Shown here piece after piece: positions 1 through 9,867 of a DNA stretch of 64,000 bases. The notes beneath the pieces are model-generated. The model had not been told where the DNA came from and did no database searches. It saw only the letters and a program-made list of their open reading frames with translations. The stretch is from Sphingobacteriaceae bacterium. Lineage in GTDB: Bacteria > Bacteroidota > Bacteroidia > B-17B0 > Aurantibacillaceae. The stretch is from NCBI GenBank assembly GCA_016705695.1, contig JADJLA010000008.1, positions 77,203-141,202 of the forward strand. The letters run 5' to 3'. A program made the position numbers and the translations under genes. How positions within the stretch are numbered: the first letter of the stretch is position 1; each line of letters starts with the position of its first letter.

Positions 1-519
1 GAATGTTTTAACGGATCTAAATTCCGAACGGATCTGACTCTCGTTATCGGTATTACTTGCCATGGCCATAAAGCCCATGATGGAAACATTCGTAAGTTGT
101 TTTAATTCGTCACTATTTAAAATAGCATCGGCTTCTTCAAAGCTTAATCCAAATTTAGTTTCTTCGTTAGCAATGAATAATTGGAGTAGGCAATTGATGA
201 TTCGGTTGTTTTTTTTAGCCTCTTTGTTTATCTCTTTTAAAAGTTTAAAGCTGTCAACCCCGTGGATCAAATAAACAAAAGGCGCAATATTTTTTACTTT
301 ATTGCTTTGTAAATGTCCAATAAAATGCCAACGAATATCTTTTGGTAGTTGCTCGTGCTTATCAACTAATTCCTGAACATAATTTTCCCCAAAGTCTTTC
401 TGACCTGCAGCATACGCTTCTAAAATAAGTTCATTTGGTTTTGTTTTTGAAACAGCAATAAGAGTGACCCGTGTAGGCAATGTTGATCTTATTTGAAGAA
501 GATTACCTACAATTGACAT
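1..519 (-). CDS. yggS: YggS/PROSC-family PLP homeostasis protein (3' end cut by window edge)
   Basis: The reverse strand opens at an ATG at 519 and stays open to the window edge, giving about 173 residues. It starts MSIVGNLLQIR and contains VTLIAVSKTKP, the YggS motif whose lysine binds pyridoxal phosphate, then DFGENYVQEL, WHFIGHLQSNK and a barrel segment around VYLIHGVDS. Family members are single-domain alanine-racemase-fold proteins of about 220-230 residues that buffer PLP and lack a known catalytic reaction. The C-terminal quarter lies outside the window. It sits 24 bp downstream of the DUF1015 gene and is probably co-transcribed with it and serA. Confidence 0.9.
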   Translation of the reverse strand, partial: MSIVGNLLQIRSTLPTRVTLIAVSKTKPNELILEAYAAGQKDFGENYVQELVDKHEQLPKDIRWHFIGHLQSNKVKNIAPFVYLIHGVDSFKLLKEINKEAKKNNRIINCLLQLFIANEETKFGLSFEEADAILNSDELKQLTNVSIMGFMAMASNTDNESQIRSEFRSVKTF

Positions 520-543
520 TTTACAGTATGTATTAAACTATTA

Positions 544-1791
544 TTAGGATAATTTATGGATCACCAAGCCGCTTCGCAATTTTGGTTCGAACCAAGTGGT
601 TTTTGGAGGCATGATATTTCCTGTATCAGCAATATCAAATAATTGTTGCATAGAAACTGGATAAAGTGCAAATGCCACTTTCATTTCGCCGGAATCTACT
701 CGTTTTTTTAATTCCCCTAATCCTCTAATGCCTCCAACAAAATCAATGCGTTTGTCGGTTCTTAGATCTTTAATTCCGAGCAAGCTCTCCAAAATTAATT
801 TCGAAAGAATAGTTACATCCAAAACACCAATTGGATCGCTGTCGTTGTAATTCCCTTTTTTAGCGGTCATCGAATACCATTTTCCTTCGAGGTACATGCT
901 AAAATTATGAAGTTTGTTTGGCTTGTAAATTTCTGATCCTTTTTCTTCAATATCAAAAACCAGTTTTAGTTTTTCGAGTAATTGTTCCGGATTTAAATTA
1001 TTTAAGTCTTTAACCACACGATTATAATCAATAATGCTTAGTTGGTTTCCAGGAAAGTGCACTGCTAAAAAATAATTATATTCTTCAGTTCCGTTATGTT
1101 TTGGATTATTTTTTTTCTTTTCATTTCCTACCAAAGCAGCTGCTGCTGTTCGGTGATGCCCATCGGCAACGTAGGTATATGGAACCTTTGCGAACAGATC
1201 GATAAGCGACTTAATAGTAGCATCATCTTTTATGGCCCAAAAATGATGACCAAATCCATCATCAGCTACAAAATCATAATCTGCTTTTTGTGTTTTTACA
1301 ACGCGGGCAACTATTTCGTCAATTTCTTTAACCGCAGGATAAGTAAAAAATACCGGCTCTATGTTTGCATCCGATGCGCGCACATGTTTCATACGGTCTT
1401 CTTCTTTATCAGGGCGAGTTAATTCGTGTTTTTTGATGATACCATTCATATAATCATCAACACCTGCCGAACCAACCAAGCCGTATTGCGTTCTTCCATC
1501 CATAGTTTGGGCATAGATGTACAAGCATTCTTTTTCATCTTCAACCAACCAACCATTCTTTTGAAATTTTTCAAAATTTGATTTCGCTTTTGCATAAACC
1601 TGGTCATCGTGCTCATCCATACTCTCCGGAAGATCAATTTCAGGTTTAGTGATATGTAATAAGGACATGTCATTGCCCTGAGCCTCTATGCGAGCTTCTT
1701 TTGAATTAAGTACATCGTATGGACGAGATGCTAATGCTTTAACAATTTCTTGTGGTGGACGAATGCCTTTAAATGCTTTTAAAATTGCCAT
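544..1791 (-). CDS. DUF1015 family protein
   Basis: 415 residues from an ATG at 1791. It starts MAILKAFKGIRPP and contains TYVADGHHRTAAA, a conserved signature of the DUF1015 family, and ends in a conserved FEPKLRSGLVIHKLS segment. Its molecular function is not established. In Bacteroidota this family is commonly found beside the serine biosynthesis genes, and here it follows serA by 42 bp on the same strand. No signal peptide or membrane segment is visible, so it should be cytosolic. A link to serine or PLP metabolism is inference from context only. Confidence 0.88.
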   Translation of the reverse strand: MAILKAFKGIRPPQEIVKALASRPYDVLNSKEARIEAQGNDMSLLHITKPEIDLPESMDEHDDQVYAKAKSNFEKFQKNGWLVEDEKECLYIYAQTMDGRTQYGLVGSAGVDDYMNGIIKKHELTRPDKEEDRMKHVRASDANIEPVFFTYPAVKEIDEIVARVVKTQKADYDFVADDGFGHHFWAIKDDATIKSLIDLFAKVPYTYVADGHHRTAAAALVGNEKKKNNPKHNGTEEYNYFLAVHFPGNQLSIIDYNRVVKDLNNLNPEQLLEKLKLVFDIEEKGSEIYKPNKLHNFSMYLEGKWYSMTAKKGNYNDSDPIGVLDVTILSKLILESLLGIKDLRTDKRIDFVGGIRGLGELKKRVDSGEMKVAFALYPVSMQQLFDIADTGNIMPPKTTWFEPKLRSGLVIHKLS

Positions 1792-1833
1792 AATAATTAA
1801 TTTTTTGTTCTGAAACTTTGGATGAATTTATTT

Positions 1834-2754
1834 TTATTTATTGACTTGGAAAGTTTTTGTTCCATTTTTAATGAAGTCTACAATTTGATTTGCAGCCGCT
1901 AAACCTGCATTTATATTTGCTTCAGAAGTTTCGGCGCCTTGCTTTTTTGGAGTAGAATAATATCTGTTCCCAAACTGCAATAATTCGTCGTGACAATCAG
2001 GAGCTATATCAGAGATGTATTTGAAATCAGATTTTGCGGCAAAAAATGCTTTCAATCCTTCTTCGTCAATAACTTCTTTTCTTGCTGTATTAATAACTGT
2101 TGCGCCTTTTGGCATTTTTGACAGAAGATCAAAGTTGATAGACTTTTTTGTTTTTTCGGTTGCCGGAATATTTAATGAGATGTAATCGCAAGTACTATAT
2201 AATTCTTCAACCGAACCAACTACAGTAACGCCATCCTTCTGTATAGTTTCTTTTGAAACAAATGGGTCAAATGCGAACACTTCCATATCGAAACCTTTTG
2301 CAATGCGAGCCACATTTTTTCCAACATTTCCGTATGCATGTATACCTATTTTTTTACCCTTTAATTCAGTTCCTGAACCACCTTTAAAATTAGCGCGTGC
2401 CATAAACACCAGCATTCCAAATGTAAGTTCTGCAACGGCATTTGAATTTTGCCCGGGTGTATTCATTGCAACAATTCCTTTTTCGGTAGCTGCGGCAAGA
2501 TCAATATTATCGTAACCTGCACCGGCGCGAACAATTATTTTAAGCGATTTTCCGGCTTCAATAACCTGACGGTTTGCTTTATCACTACGAATTATAAGAG
2601 CGTCAACGTTTGCTACTGCTTGTACCAGATCATTAGGATCGGTATAATTTTCAAGCATTATGGTTTCAAAACCCACACCGGTAAATATCTTTTTTATTCC
2701 TTCAACCGCTTTAGCAGCAAAAGCTTTTTCGGTAGCAATTAGAACTTTTGTCAT
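1834..2754 (-). CDS. serA: D-3-phosphoglycerate dehydrogenase
   Basis: 306 residues. This is a D-isomer-specific 2-hydroxyacid dehydrogenase, expected to oxidise 3-phosphoglycerate to 3-phosphohydroxypyruvate in serine synthesis. Visible motifs are IIVRAGAGYDNID (substrate-binding region), a Rossmann stretch GKKIGIHAYGNVGKNVA and MPKGATVINTARKEVIDE, which carries the catalytic arginine. The segment that normally carries the catalytic histidine reads STPKKQGAETSEANINAG, without a histidine at the usual place. From memory, Bacteroidota short-form enzymes share this, so I do not read it as inactivation. There is no ACT domain. It is followed by the DUF1015 gene and yggS. Confidence 0.9.
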   Translation of the reverse strand: MTKVLIATEKAFAAKAVEGIKKIFTGVGFETIMLENYTDPNDLVQAVANVDALIIRSDKANRQVIEAGKSLKIIVRAGAGYDNIDLAAATEKGIVAMNTPGQNSNAVAELTFGMLVFMARANFKGGSGTELKGKKIGIHAYGNVGKNVARIAKGFDMEVFAFDPFVSKETIQKDGVTVVGSVEELYSTCDYISLNIPATEKTKKSINFDLLSKMPKGATVINTARKEVIDEEGLKAFFAAKSDFKYISDIAPDCHDELLQFGNRYYSTPKKQGAETSEANINAGLAAANQIVDFIKNGTKTFQVNK

Positions 2755-2813
2755 TGATCAGATAAGTTAAAATTAGGGTACAATTTTAAGGAATATTTCG
2801 AGCATTTCCCAGT

Positions 2814-3881
2814 TTAGTTTACGCGAAGTGAAGCCCCGGGCCTTAAATAATAGCACTTCAAACTACCATTAAGTTCTTTTAACTTACGAATAGGAACATT
2901 GTACTGTTGTGAGATCAACTTCCAGCTTTCGCCTTTTTTGATAGTATGCATTTCGGCGTTTGCAGGGTAGGCAATAAGGTCTTTTTTTACAACCTTCATT
3001 TTAACGCTGTAATAATAAAGCTTGTTCTCGTTGTACGAAATAAATAAAAGAGGATTCAAAGCATAACCTTTGTAACGCGTTTCAAAATGTAAATGCGAGC
3101 CGCGACTTTTGCCTGTATTGCCACCAAGCCCTATTACTTGCCCGCTTAAAACTACCTGACCTTGTTTTACCTTTATCTTAGAAAGATGAGCGTATACTGT
3201 TTCCAGTCCATTGGGATGCATAATGATCACTAAATTTCCAAAGCCGCCGTTATTACGTTTTGCTACTCTTATCTTTCCGTCAAAGGCTGCAACAACAGGT
3301 TGCCCTTTATTCAAATCAATGTCGATGCCTTTATGCATCCGCTTATCCCTCCATCCGTAATAGGAAGTAAGAACTCCATTAAAGGGGTTTGAATAATTTT
3401 GACTCTCAGGCTTTTCCAGAGTAATTGTAAACTCTTTCTCTAACTCATTAATTGGATAAAGTGGGAATAGTTTATTCTCTTCGCTCTCCGAATAAAAATG
3501 AAGGTTATTAAGATCATCCACGTTAACGCCTTCGTCAACAGGTGTGGCAAACTTAAATTGTTCTGAAAGAATTTTTAGTTGATCAATTTCTTGCGGTGTT
3601 ATGTTTTCTTTCTCTAGTAATGAATCAATTAGGTGAATGAACTCTGATTTTTTTTGAAACTTTAAAAGTCCGGCAAGCATATTCAACTCTTCAATTTCCT
3701 TGGGAGAGATATTATCTTTTTCCAGTAACGAATCAATCATATGCACGAGCTGTGCTTTGCTGATATTCTTAAACGTAGGAATGTTCTTAGTAGGATCTTT
3801 TGACGGAAGATCGCCGTTACCTTTACCTGATGTAAGTACTAAGGTAATAAGAGCTAATGTTATGTATTTCAGTGTCTTCAA
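2814..3881 (-). CDS. M23 family peptidoglycan endopeptidase with C-terminal LysM
   Basis: 355 residues with an N-terminal hydrophobic export signal. Residues about 45-110 hold two near-copies of a 32-residue helical unit, MIDSLLEKDNISPKEIEEL and LIDSLLEKENITPQEIDQL. The peptidase domain has SYYGWRDKRMHKGIDID and GSHLHFE, the paired HxxxD and HxH zinc ligands of M23 (lysostaphin/LytM) enzymes. A LysM-like domain at the C-terminus (HTIKKGESWKLISQQYNVP) should bind peptidoglycan. Expected role: cutting peptide cross-links in the periplasm. The complete ligand set suggests an active enzyme rather than an EnvC-like activator. Confidence 0.9.
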   Translation of the reverse strand: MKTLKYITLALITLVLTSGKGNGDLPSKDPTKNIPTFKNISKAQLVHMIDSLLEKDNISPKEIEELNMLAGLLKFQKKSEFIHLIDSLLEKENITPQEIDQLKILSEQFKFATPVDEGVNVDDLNNLHFYSESEENKLFPLYPINELEKEFTITLEKPESQNYSNPFNGVLTSYYGWRDKRMHKGIDIDLNKGQPVVAAFDGKIRVAKRNNGGFGNLVIIMHPNGLETVYAHLSKIKVKQGQVVLSGQVIGLGGNTGKSRGSHLHFETRYKGYALNPLLFISYNENKLYYYSVKMKVVKKDLIAYPANAEMHTIKKGESWKLISQQYNVPIRKLKELNGSLKCYYLRPGASLRVN

Positions 3882-3952
3882 TAGGGTGCGAAGACGACGA
3901 AAATAACAAAAATAAAAGAGGAATCAATACAATTGCGGCAATTTCAGCTCAA

Positions 3953-4453
3953 TTAGCGAATACGGTCGGCCTTTTTTAACAAATTGATGTCCTTTTTGAT
4001 AAAAACTGAAGCAAGGGTCGCAGAAACTAAAGAAGCTGCAAGCATAATGTTTGTTGCTAACGGAACAACTTCAGTACTACTATAGCCAAGAACTGCATCG
4101 GTAAAATTTAAAAGGGCAATGAACATGGCCGATATCGCTGCTAAAATATAGCAAAAACGAATTTGAAGATAGCGCTGTCTGTAGCAAAAAATGGCGATCA
4201 CTGCCGATGCAAGAGCAACAAAATTAAAACCACCAACAATTGAAAATGTGAAGTTGAAAGAGTATTTTGAGGTGAAGCCTGAAATAGCAGTTAAAGAAAC
4301 TGGATTGCCTTCAACGGTTATTTGCTTTAAAGGCATAAAACAAAAAAGGATAAAAACGATGGCGCAAATGGCTAAAAAAACGGTTTGTATACGTTGTATC
4401 AGGTGATAAATGACCGTTCTTTTGCTTGTAAAAAATTGTTCCGGCGGGCGCAT
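3953..4453 (-). CDS. DUF4293 family membrane protein
   Basis: 166 residues with four hydrophobic segments, roughly 20-42, 65-85, 90-112 and 125-150. The conserved opening LIQRIQTVFLAICAI matches DUF4293, a small integral membrane family typical of Bacteroidota and of unknown function. The ATG used lies about 17 codons before the usual IQRIQ start of this family, so translation may begin further in at a non-ATG codon. It is on the same strand as the NlpC/P60 gene upstream. Confidence 0.75.
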   Translation of the reverse strand: MRPPEQFFTSKRTVIYHLIQRIQTVFLAICAIVFILFCFMPLKQITVEGNPVSLTAISGFTSKYSFNFTFSIVGGFNFVALASAVIAIFCYRQRYLQIRFCYILAAISAMFIALLNFTDAVLGYSSTEVVPLATNIMLAASLVSATLASVFIKKDINLLKKADRIR

Positions 4454-4503
4454 TTTTTCGAAAATCGCCTCTTTAGACTAAATCATCTCTACATTTGGTA
4501 TAA

Positions 4504-5283
4504 TTATATAATGCGTTTAATAACTCTTAAATTATGTGAGTACTTTTTTCTTTCGGAATGGAAGATCCCGTAATGATCGAATTTATCTATGCGAATTTGG
4601 CCACTCGCATGAATGATGCTTTGATTATCTAATAAGATCCCAACATGAACGATCTTTCCTTCTTCATTATCAAAAAAAGCAAGATCGCCGGCTTCTGCTT
4701 CTTCAACAAAACTTAAAGGACTTCCTAATTCAACTTGTTCGGAAGCATCGCGAGGAATTTTATGTCCGTTGAGTTTAAACACCAATTGCGTAAAGCCACT
4801 GCAATCAATTCCAAACGGATTTTTGCCTCCCCATAAATACGGCGAGTTTAAGAACAAATAGGCAGTTTGAACTATTTTTTGAGCATTGTTCTTTACGCTT
4901 GTGTCAACCGCTGTACCATCAAACGAAAAATGATGATCGTCAACTTGAATATCGTTGTCTTTTAATAAAGGCAAACTGGCTCCAATGGTGATAGGAATAT
5001 TGGTGTTTAATTTTTTATTCTTGATGATCTGAACCAGATCACCATTACATTTTTGTTTCGATTTTTGGATCTTCTCAAAAGCACCTTCGCTAAGCGGATT
5101 GTGTTGTTTTTTATTGAGCCAGCATACGTAGTTGTCGTAAGTGACCACAATTTTGAACCACTCTTCGGTTTCTTCGGCTATTTCATAGGTTTCGCCAAAC
5201 AGCAATTGAGTAACCAATTCGCTGGTATTAGAGGCTTCTTTTCTGCACGAAACCACGCTTAATAAACAAATGCCGTAGGTCAT
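4504..5283 (-). CDS. C40 (NlpC/P60) peptidase with SH3-like N-terminal region
   Basis: 259 residues. The N-terminal half (SELVTQLLFGETYEIAEE) resembles bacterial SH3 modules that bind cell-wall peptides. The C-terminal NlpC/P60 domain has PYLWGGKNPFGIDCSGFTQ, with the catalytic cysteine, then GDLAFF, HVGILLDNQSIIHASG with the histidine, and a final LRVIKRII. These enzymes cleave the D-glutamyl link of stem peptides. There is no clear signal peptide, as in cytosolic recycling enzymes of this type. The start is the only ATG ahead of the SH3 region. Confidence 0.87.
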   Translation of the reverse strand: MTYGICLLSVVSCRKEASNTSELVTQLLFGETYEIAEETEEWFKIVVTYDNYVCWLNKKQHNPLSEGAFEKIQKSKQKCNGDLVQIIKNKKLNTNIPITIGASLPLLKDNDIQVDDHHFSFDGTAVDTSVKNNAQKIVQTAYLFLNSPYLWGGKNPFGIDCSGFTQLVFKLNGHKIPRDASEQVELGSPLSFVEEAEAGDLAFFDNEEGKIVHVGILLDNQSIIHASGQIRIDKFDHYGIFHSERKKYSHNLRVIKRII

Positions 5284-5358
5284 TTACATGGTAAAAGTAC
5301 TAAAAAAAGGCACAAAACCTAAGTGAAAGTATTAGTTAGAATAGAGGAGATTTAACAG

Positions 5359-7386
5359 CTATTTGATCATATTCTCAAAATCCTCTTCTGTGATGATGGG
5401 AACTTTTAAGCCCTCGGCTTTTTTGAGTTTTTCAGGACCCATATTTTCGCCGGCTAAAACAAAACTTGTTTTTTTACTGATGGAGCTTGAATTGGTTCCT
5501 CCATTTAATTCAATTAGATCTTTTATCTGATCACGACTAAATTTGGTAAATACGCCACTTACAACAATTGTTTTTCCTTCTAGTTTAGTACTTGTTGCTT
5601 GTTGTTGATCGGCACTAATTTCAAATTGGAGTCCTGCTTTTTTTAATCGCGTTATAATATTTCTATTTTCTTTATCAGCAAAAAATTCCATAATGCTTTT
5701 GGCAATGGTTTCTCCAACTTCATCCAACAATACTAATTGCTCTGCATTCATTTCCATTAATGCGTCGATGGTCTTTACTTTTTTGGCCACTTTTTTGGCG
5801 GTGGTTTCGCCAACGTGACGAATACCAATGGCAAACAATACACGTTCAAAAGGAACAGTACAACTGTTTTTTAAGCCATCAATAATATTCTGCGCGCTTT
5901 TTTCGGCCATGCGTTCTAAAGGTAAAAGCTGCTCTTTTTTTAGATCGTACAGATCTGCAATATTTTTTATGAAGCCTGCGTTATAAAACTGATCAATAGT
6001 TTCAGCACCCAAGCTATCAATATTCATGGCCTTACGGCTCACAAAATGTTCCATTTTACCTTTTACTTGCGGTGCGCAACCATTTTCGTTAGGGCAATAA
6101 TGATTTGCCTCGCCTTCTATTCGCACTAAAGTTGTTCCGCATTCAGGGCACTTATCAATATATTTTGTTGGCTTTACATTGGTAGGGCGCTTTGTAAGAT
6201 CAACGCCAATTATTTTCGGAATTATCTCGCCACCTTTTTCTACAAAAACCTGATCGCCTACGCGTACATCTAATTTTTCGATAATGTCGGCGTTATGCAA
6301 ACTTGCGCGTTTTACAGTTGTGCCAGCGAGCAAAACAGGTTTTAAATTCGCAACAGGAGTTATTGCACCGGTTCTTCCAACTTGGTAAGTAATACTTTGT
6401 AATTCGGTACTTACTTGCTCGGCTTTAAATTTATATGCTATTGCCCATCGCGGTGATTTAGCGGTAAAGCCCAATTGTAATTGTTGTTGATAGCTATTGA
6501 TCTTAATTACAATGCCATCAATATCAAACGGAAGTTTAAAACGTTCTTTATCCCAATGATCAATAAATTTTTTTACTTCGCCAATACCTTTACAAAGTTT
6601 AGAATGTTTACTAATTCTAAATCCCCATGTGGCAGCAGCTTGCAAACTTTCTAAATGGCCCGGAAAAGGAAGATCCTCTCCATAAAGCGCGTATAAGAAA
6701 CAATCCAATTTACGCTTGGCAACAACTCCGCTGTCTTGCATTTTCATTGTCCCACTGGCGGCGTTGCGAGGATTTGCTAATGGAGCCTCACCAATTTCTT
6801 CGCGTTCTTTATTTATATCATCAAAAACTTTTCGCGGTAAAAATATTTCCCCTCTTATCTCAAATTCCTTTGGAAATTTCCCTTTTAAATTTAAAGGGAT
6901 AGAGCGAATGGTTCTTGCATTTGTTGTTACATCATCGCCTTGCACGCCATCGCCGCGCGTAACAGCTTTTTGTAATTCGCCATTTACATAAGTTAATCCA
7001 ATAGAGAGTCCGTCAAATTTTAATTCGCAAACATATTCCAATTCAGCGGCTCCAAAAAGATCATTGGCTAAACCAAGTCCTTCTGATGCTCTGCGATCAA
7101 AATCTTCAAGGTCTTCCCAATTATAGGAATTACTTAGCGAGAGCATTGGGTATTTATGTTTTACCGATTTAAATTCTTTGGTAACCTGGCCTCCCACGCG
7201 TTGACTTGGAGAATTGGGAGAAAGAAACTCAGGATGTTCTTTTTCTAAAGCAATTAAGGTTTCCAGTAATTTATCGAATTCAAAATCGCTTATAGTGGGT
7301 TTATCCAGTACATAATAATTGTAATTATGTTGCTCCAGTTCCTCACTTAAGGACTCAATTTTCTTTTTGGCGCTTGCTTTATCCAC
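5359..7386 (-). CDS. ligA: NAD-dependent DNA ligase LigA
   Basis: 675 residues, the normal length for LigA. It seals nicks during replication and repair. The adenylation motif CELKFDGLSIGL supplies the lysine that takes AMP from NAD. An OB fold follows, then a four-cysteine zinc finger (CPECGTTL and HYCPNENGC), helix-hairpin-helix repeats around IGIRHVGETTAKKVA, and a C-terminal BRCT domain starting near LEGKTIVVSGVFTKFS. All domains are in the usual order and intact. It is preceded by a 205-bp gap that carries homopolymer-rich sequence. Confidence 0.97.
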   Translation of the reverse strand: MDKASAKKKIESLSEELEQHNYNYYVLDKPTISDFEFDKLLETLIALEKEHPEFLSPNSPSQRVGGQVTKEFKSVKHKYPMLSLSNSYNWEDLEDFDRRASEGLGLANDLFGAAELEYVCELKFDGLSIGLTYVNGELQKAVTRGDGVQGDDVTTNARTIRSIPLNLKGKFPKEFEIRGEIFLPRKVFDDINKEREEIGEAPLANPRNAASGTMKMQDSGVVAKRKLDCFLYALYGEDLPFPGHLESLQAAATWGFRISKHSKLCKGIGEVKKFIDHWDKERFKLPFDIDGIVIKINSYQQQLQLGFTAKSPRWAIAYKFKAEQVSTELQSITYQVGRTGAITPVANLKPVLLAGTTVKRASLHNADIIEKLDVRVGDQVFVEKGGEIIPKIIGVDLTKRPTNVKPTKYIDKCPECGTTLVRIEGEANHYCPNENGCAPQVKGKMEHFVSRKAMNIDSLGAETIDQFYNAGFIKNIADLYDLKKEQLLPLERMAEKSAQNIIDGLKNSCTVPFERVLFAIGIRHVGETTAKKVAKKVKTIDALMEMNAEQLVLLDEVGETIAKSIMEFFADKENRNIITRLKKAGLQFEISADQQQATSTKLEGKTIVVSGVFTKFSRDQIKDLIELNGGTNSSSISKKTSFVLAGENMGPEKLKKAEGLKVPIITEEDFENMIK

Positions 7387-7489
7387 AGGTCTAAATTTCA
7401 GTAATTAAAGGCTAAATAAAAAGGTTGAAATAAAGTAAAGCCCTGCCTTTAATTGGCTTGGGAGGGATTTTAGTATTGAATAGTAGTAA

Positions 7490-7690
7490 GTGGGCGTGGG
7501 GCAGGGGGGGGGGTAAAAAAGACGTTTTTAAGAATGGATCTTAACGATCTAAAATTTGTTCTACGATTTTAAAAAGCTGTCCGAGCGTTATCTACAGGCA
7601 AAGTTCAAGGCGTCTCCACAGAAGGAAAAAAAAAAAAAAAAAAAAAAAAAAACCCCCCCCAATAATCCCGCCTTTTCCGTTCCCGCGGCC
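7490..7690. other. Low-complexity, probably misassembled tract
   Basis: This stretch holds a run of ten G, a run of about 29 A followed by eight C, and a GC-rich fragment (cgcggccccgtctaga) unlike the surrounding low-GC DNA. It replaces the 3' end of the OmpA gene. No other part of the window looks like this. An assembly or vector/adaptor artefact is more likely than biology. Confidence 0.6.
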
Positions 7691-9847
7691 CCGTCTAGAT
7701 ACTTTTTTACCTTCGCAAGCACAACCGTTAATTAATTTAGCTTCACCGTAACCTTTACCGAAAATACGATCTTGAGGAATGCCTTTACTTATAATATAAG
7801 AAGCACTTGATTTCGCACGTTTATCAGAAAGTGTTAAGTTTGCTTTTGCAGCACCTCTACAGTCGGTATGAGAACCTAATTCAATTACCATTCCCATATT
7901 CTCTTTCATTAAACCAACGATCTTATCCAATTCAATAGCTCCTTCTGGTTTTACATCCCATTTAGCTACGTCAAAATAAATTGGTTTTAAGTCAACCAAC
8001 TTAGCAATGTCGGTGCCAATTTTGATCTTACTCATTTTCATATTTGTAACTTCGTGAAGTTTAATAAACCCATCTTTCATAATAGAAACTTCGGCCGCCA
8101 CCGTTTTAGTGATATAACCTTTCTTTTCCATTTTTACTATGTAACTCACATCATCACCCTCTTTAAGTTTATCATAGATCTGTTTAAAATCTCCAACGTT
8201 ACTTGTGTTGTATGTAACTACATTAGCTTTGTTGAATGCATCGGTTAAAGTAACCTTTACGCCTTCAATTGGGCTATTATTATCAGCATCGCTCACTAGA
8301 CCAACTAGACCAAATATTTTTTTCTCGATATAAAGTTCTTTGCTTTCTTTTGAAAGTTTAGCAAGATCCTTTTCAGGGATCATGATATCTAAATTCTTAT
8401 AACCGTCTTTTTTGGTTTTCGATTTATAATTTCTTCCTGGTATCAAACTGAACTTTACATGCCCGGCCTCATCACTACTAGCTTTTCCAATAACTTTTCC
8501 GGCATCATCTAATATAGAAACTTCAGCACCTGCCAAAACTGCTTTGGTTAAAACATCTTTTACAATAAAATTAACCGGTGTACTGAAGATCGGATTTTTT
8601 GATTCGAACGAATAGATATCATCTTTACCCATTCCGCCTGTGCGGTTTGATGAGAAGTAACCACTTTTGTTAGATGTTGCATAAACACCTATTTCGTCAA
8701 ACGATGAATTAACAGGATATCCAAGGTTTTGGGGTTCAAAACCTCCATCAGGTGAAGGAACAGTGTAAAACATATCCATTCCTCCTAATCCGGGCTTTCC
8801 ATCGCTCGAGAATAATAAGATCTCGTTCTCAAATAGGTGTGGGAATAATTCTTTCCCTTCAGAATTTGTTGATTGACCTAAATTCGTTGGCTTTGTCCAA
8901 TTATCCTTCTCAAAATGTGTTACCCAAATATCTGTTGAACCTAAAGTTCCCGGCATATCCGAAACAAAATACATTGTTTTTCCATCATCGCTTAAGGTTG
9001 GGTGACCACATGAATAATCGTTGCTATTGTGTTGAAATTCTTTCCACTCTCCCCACTTATCAGCTAGTTTTGCGCGGTAGTAGATCTTTAAATTCACATG
9101 ATTATCTTTTCCCTTTACACCATGATTATGATCAATATTATTGCGGGTTACATACTCTGTGTTGCCGTCTTTAGTGATCACCAATGGACCTTCATGATAA
9201 CTTGTGCGCATATGATCGCCAACGTGTTTAATGTGACTTACTTTAGCGCCTTCAAGAACTCCTTGGTAAACATCAAGATAGTAAGAATCGTCCCAACCAT
9301 ATTTACGGTGAACTGCGCCGTAGTTACGTCTAGATGAAGCAAAGTAAAGGTCTTTACCTACAATGAGCAAGCCAAATTCGCTATGTTCACCATTAACGCC
9401 TTCTAGTTTTCCAATTGTAAAGTTCGAACTATCTTTTAAGAACTCATGATAATCTGCATGATGGGTAAGTGCTGAGCGAATATTCTTGAATTCAGTTGAA
9501 TTAATTTTTGCAAAAACCTCAGTAGCGCGTGTGTAATTTCCATTATATTTTAATACTTGATAGTAATTATAATAGTCCTTATCGGTCATGCCTTGATTTG
9601 TAAAAGCCTGTCCGTAGAACGCTTCTGCTTTCTTATATTCTCCAATTTTTAAATGACTTTCGCCTGCGCGAACAAAATATTTTGTTTGAGGTTTTTTACC
9701 GCCTGCCAATTCAGCGTACATTTCCGATGCTGAGACATATTCTTCCTTATCAAATTTTTTATCCGCTATTTTCTCTTTAAACGCTTGAGAAAATGCAGAT
9801 GTGAATGAGAAGGAAGCTACAAGTAATATGATCGTATTGAATTTCAT
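7592..9847 (-). CDS. OmpA-family protein with TPR and PD40 propeller; abnormal C-terminus
   Basis: 751 residues with a signal peptide (ending SAFSQ). TPR-like helices lie at about 30-120, PD40 propeller repeats at 150-400 (GHPTLSDDGKTMYFVSDMPG, LFSSDGKPGLGGMDMF), then carboxypeptidase-regulatory-like folds, then an OmpA-like peptidoglycan-binding domain from about 630 (IYFDVAKWDVKP, ELGSHTDCRG). The architecture resembles PorE and the OmpA partners of SprF. The expected ending with an NRR motif is missing. After CACEGKKVS the frame runs into a poly-A/poly-C tract read as a run of phenylalanines. An out-of-frame NRRTNFR is encoded at 7548-7568, which suggests the true end was scrambled. Confidence 0.85.
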   Translation of the reverse strand: MKFNTIILLVASFSFTSAFSQAFKEKIADKKFDKEEYVSASEMYAELAGGKKPQTKYFVRAGESHLKIGEYKKAEAFYGQAFTNQGMTDKDYYNYYQVLKYNGNYTRATEVFAKINSTEFKNIRSALTHHADYHEFLKDSSNFTIGKLEGVNGEHSEFGLLIVGKDLYFASSRRNYGAVHRKYGWDDSYYLDVYQGVLEGAKVSHIKHVGDHMRTSYHEGPLVITKDGNTEYVTRNNIDHNHGVKGKDNHVNLKIYYRAKLADKWGEWKEFQHNSNDYSCGHPTLSDDGKTMYFVSDMPGTLGSTDIWVTHFEKDNWTKPTNLGQSTNSEGKELFPHLFENEILLFSSDGKPGLGGMDMFYTVPSPDGGFEPQNLGYPVNSSFDEIGVYATSNKSGYFSSNRTGGMGKDDIYSFESKNPIFSTPVNFIVKDVLTKAVLAGAEVSILDDAGKVIGKASSDEAGHVKFSLIPGRNYKSKTKKDGYKNLDIMIPEKDLAKLSKESKELYIEKKIFGLVGLVSDADNNSPIEGVKVTLTDAFNKANVVTYNTSNVGDFKQIYDKLKEGDDVSYIVKMEKKGYITKTVAAEVSIMKDGFIKLHEVTNMKMSKIKIGTDIAKLVDLKPIYFDVAKWDVKPEGAIELDKIVGLMKENMGMVIELGSHTDCRGAAKANLTLSDKRAKSSASYIISKGIPQDRIFGKGYGEAKLINGCACEGKKVSRRGRGNGKGGIIGGGFFFFFFFFFLLWRRLELCL

Positions 9848-9867
9848 TTTAATTTTTTATCTAATGG

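Noticed and set aside
1834..2754. SerA as an inactive enzyme because the usual catalytic histidine segment reads KKQGAE
   Set aside because: From memory, Bacteroidota short-form enzymes share this segment and all other motifs are intact, so I treat it as a lineage feature.
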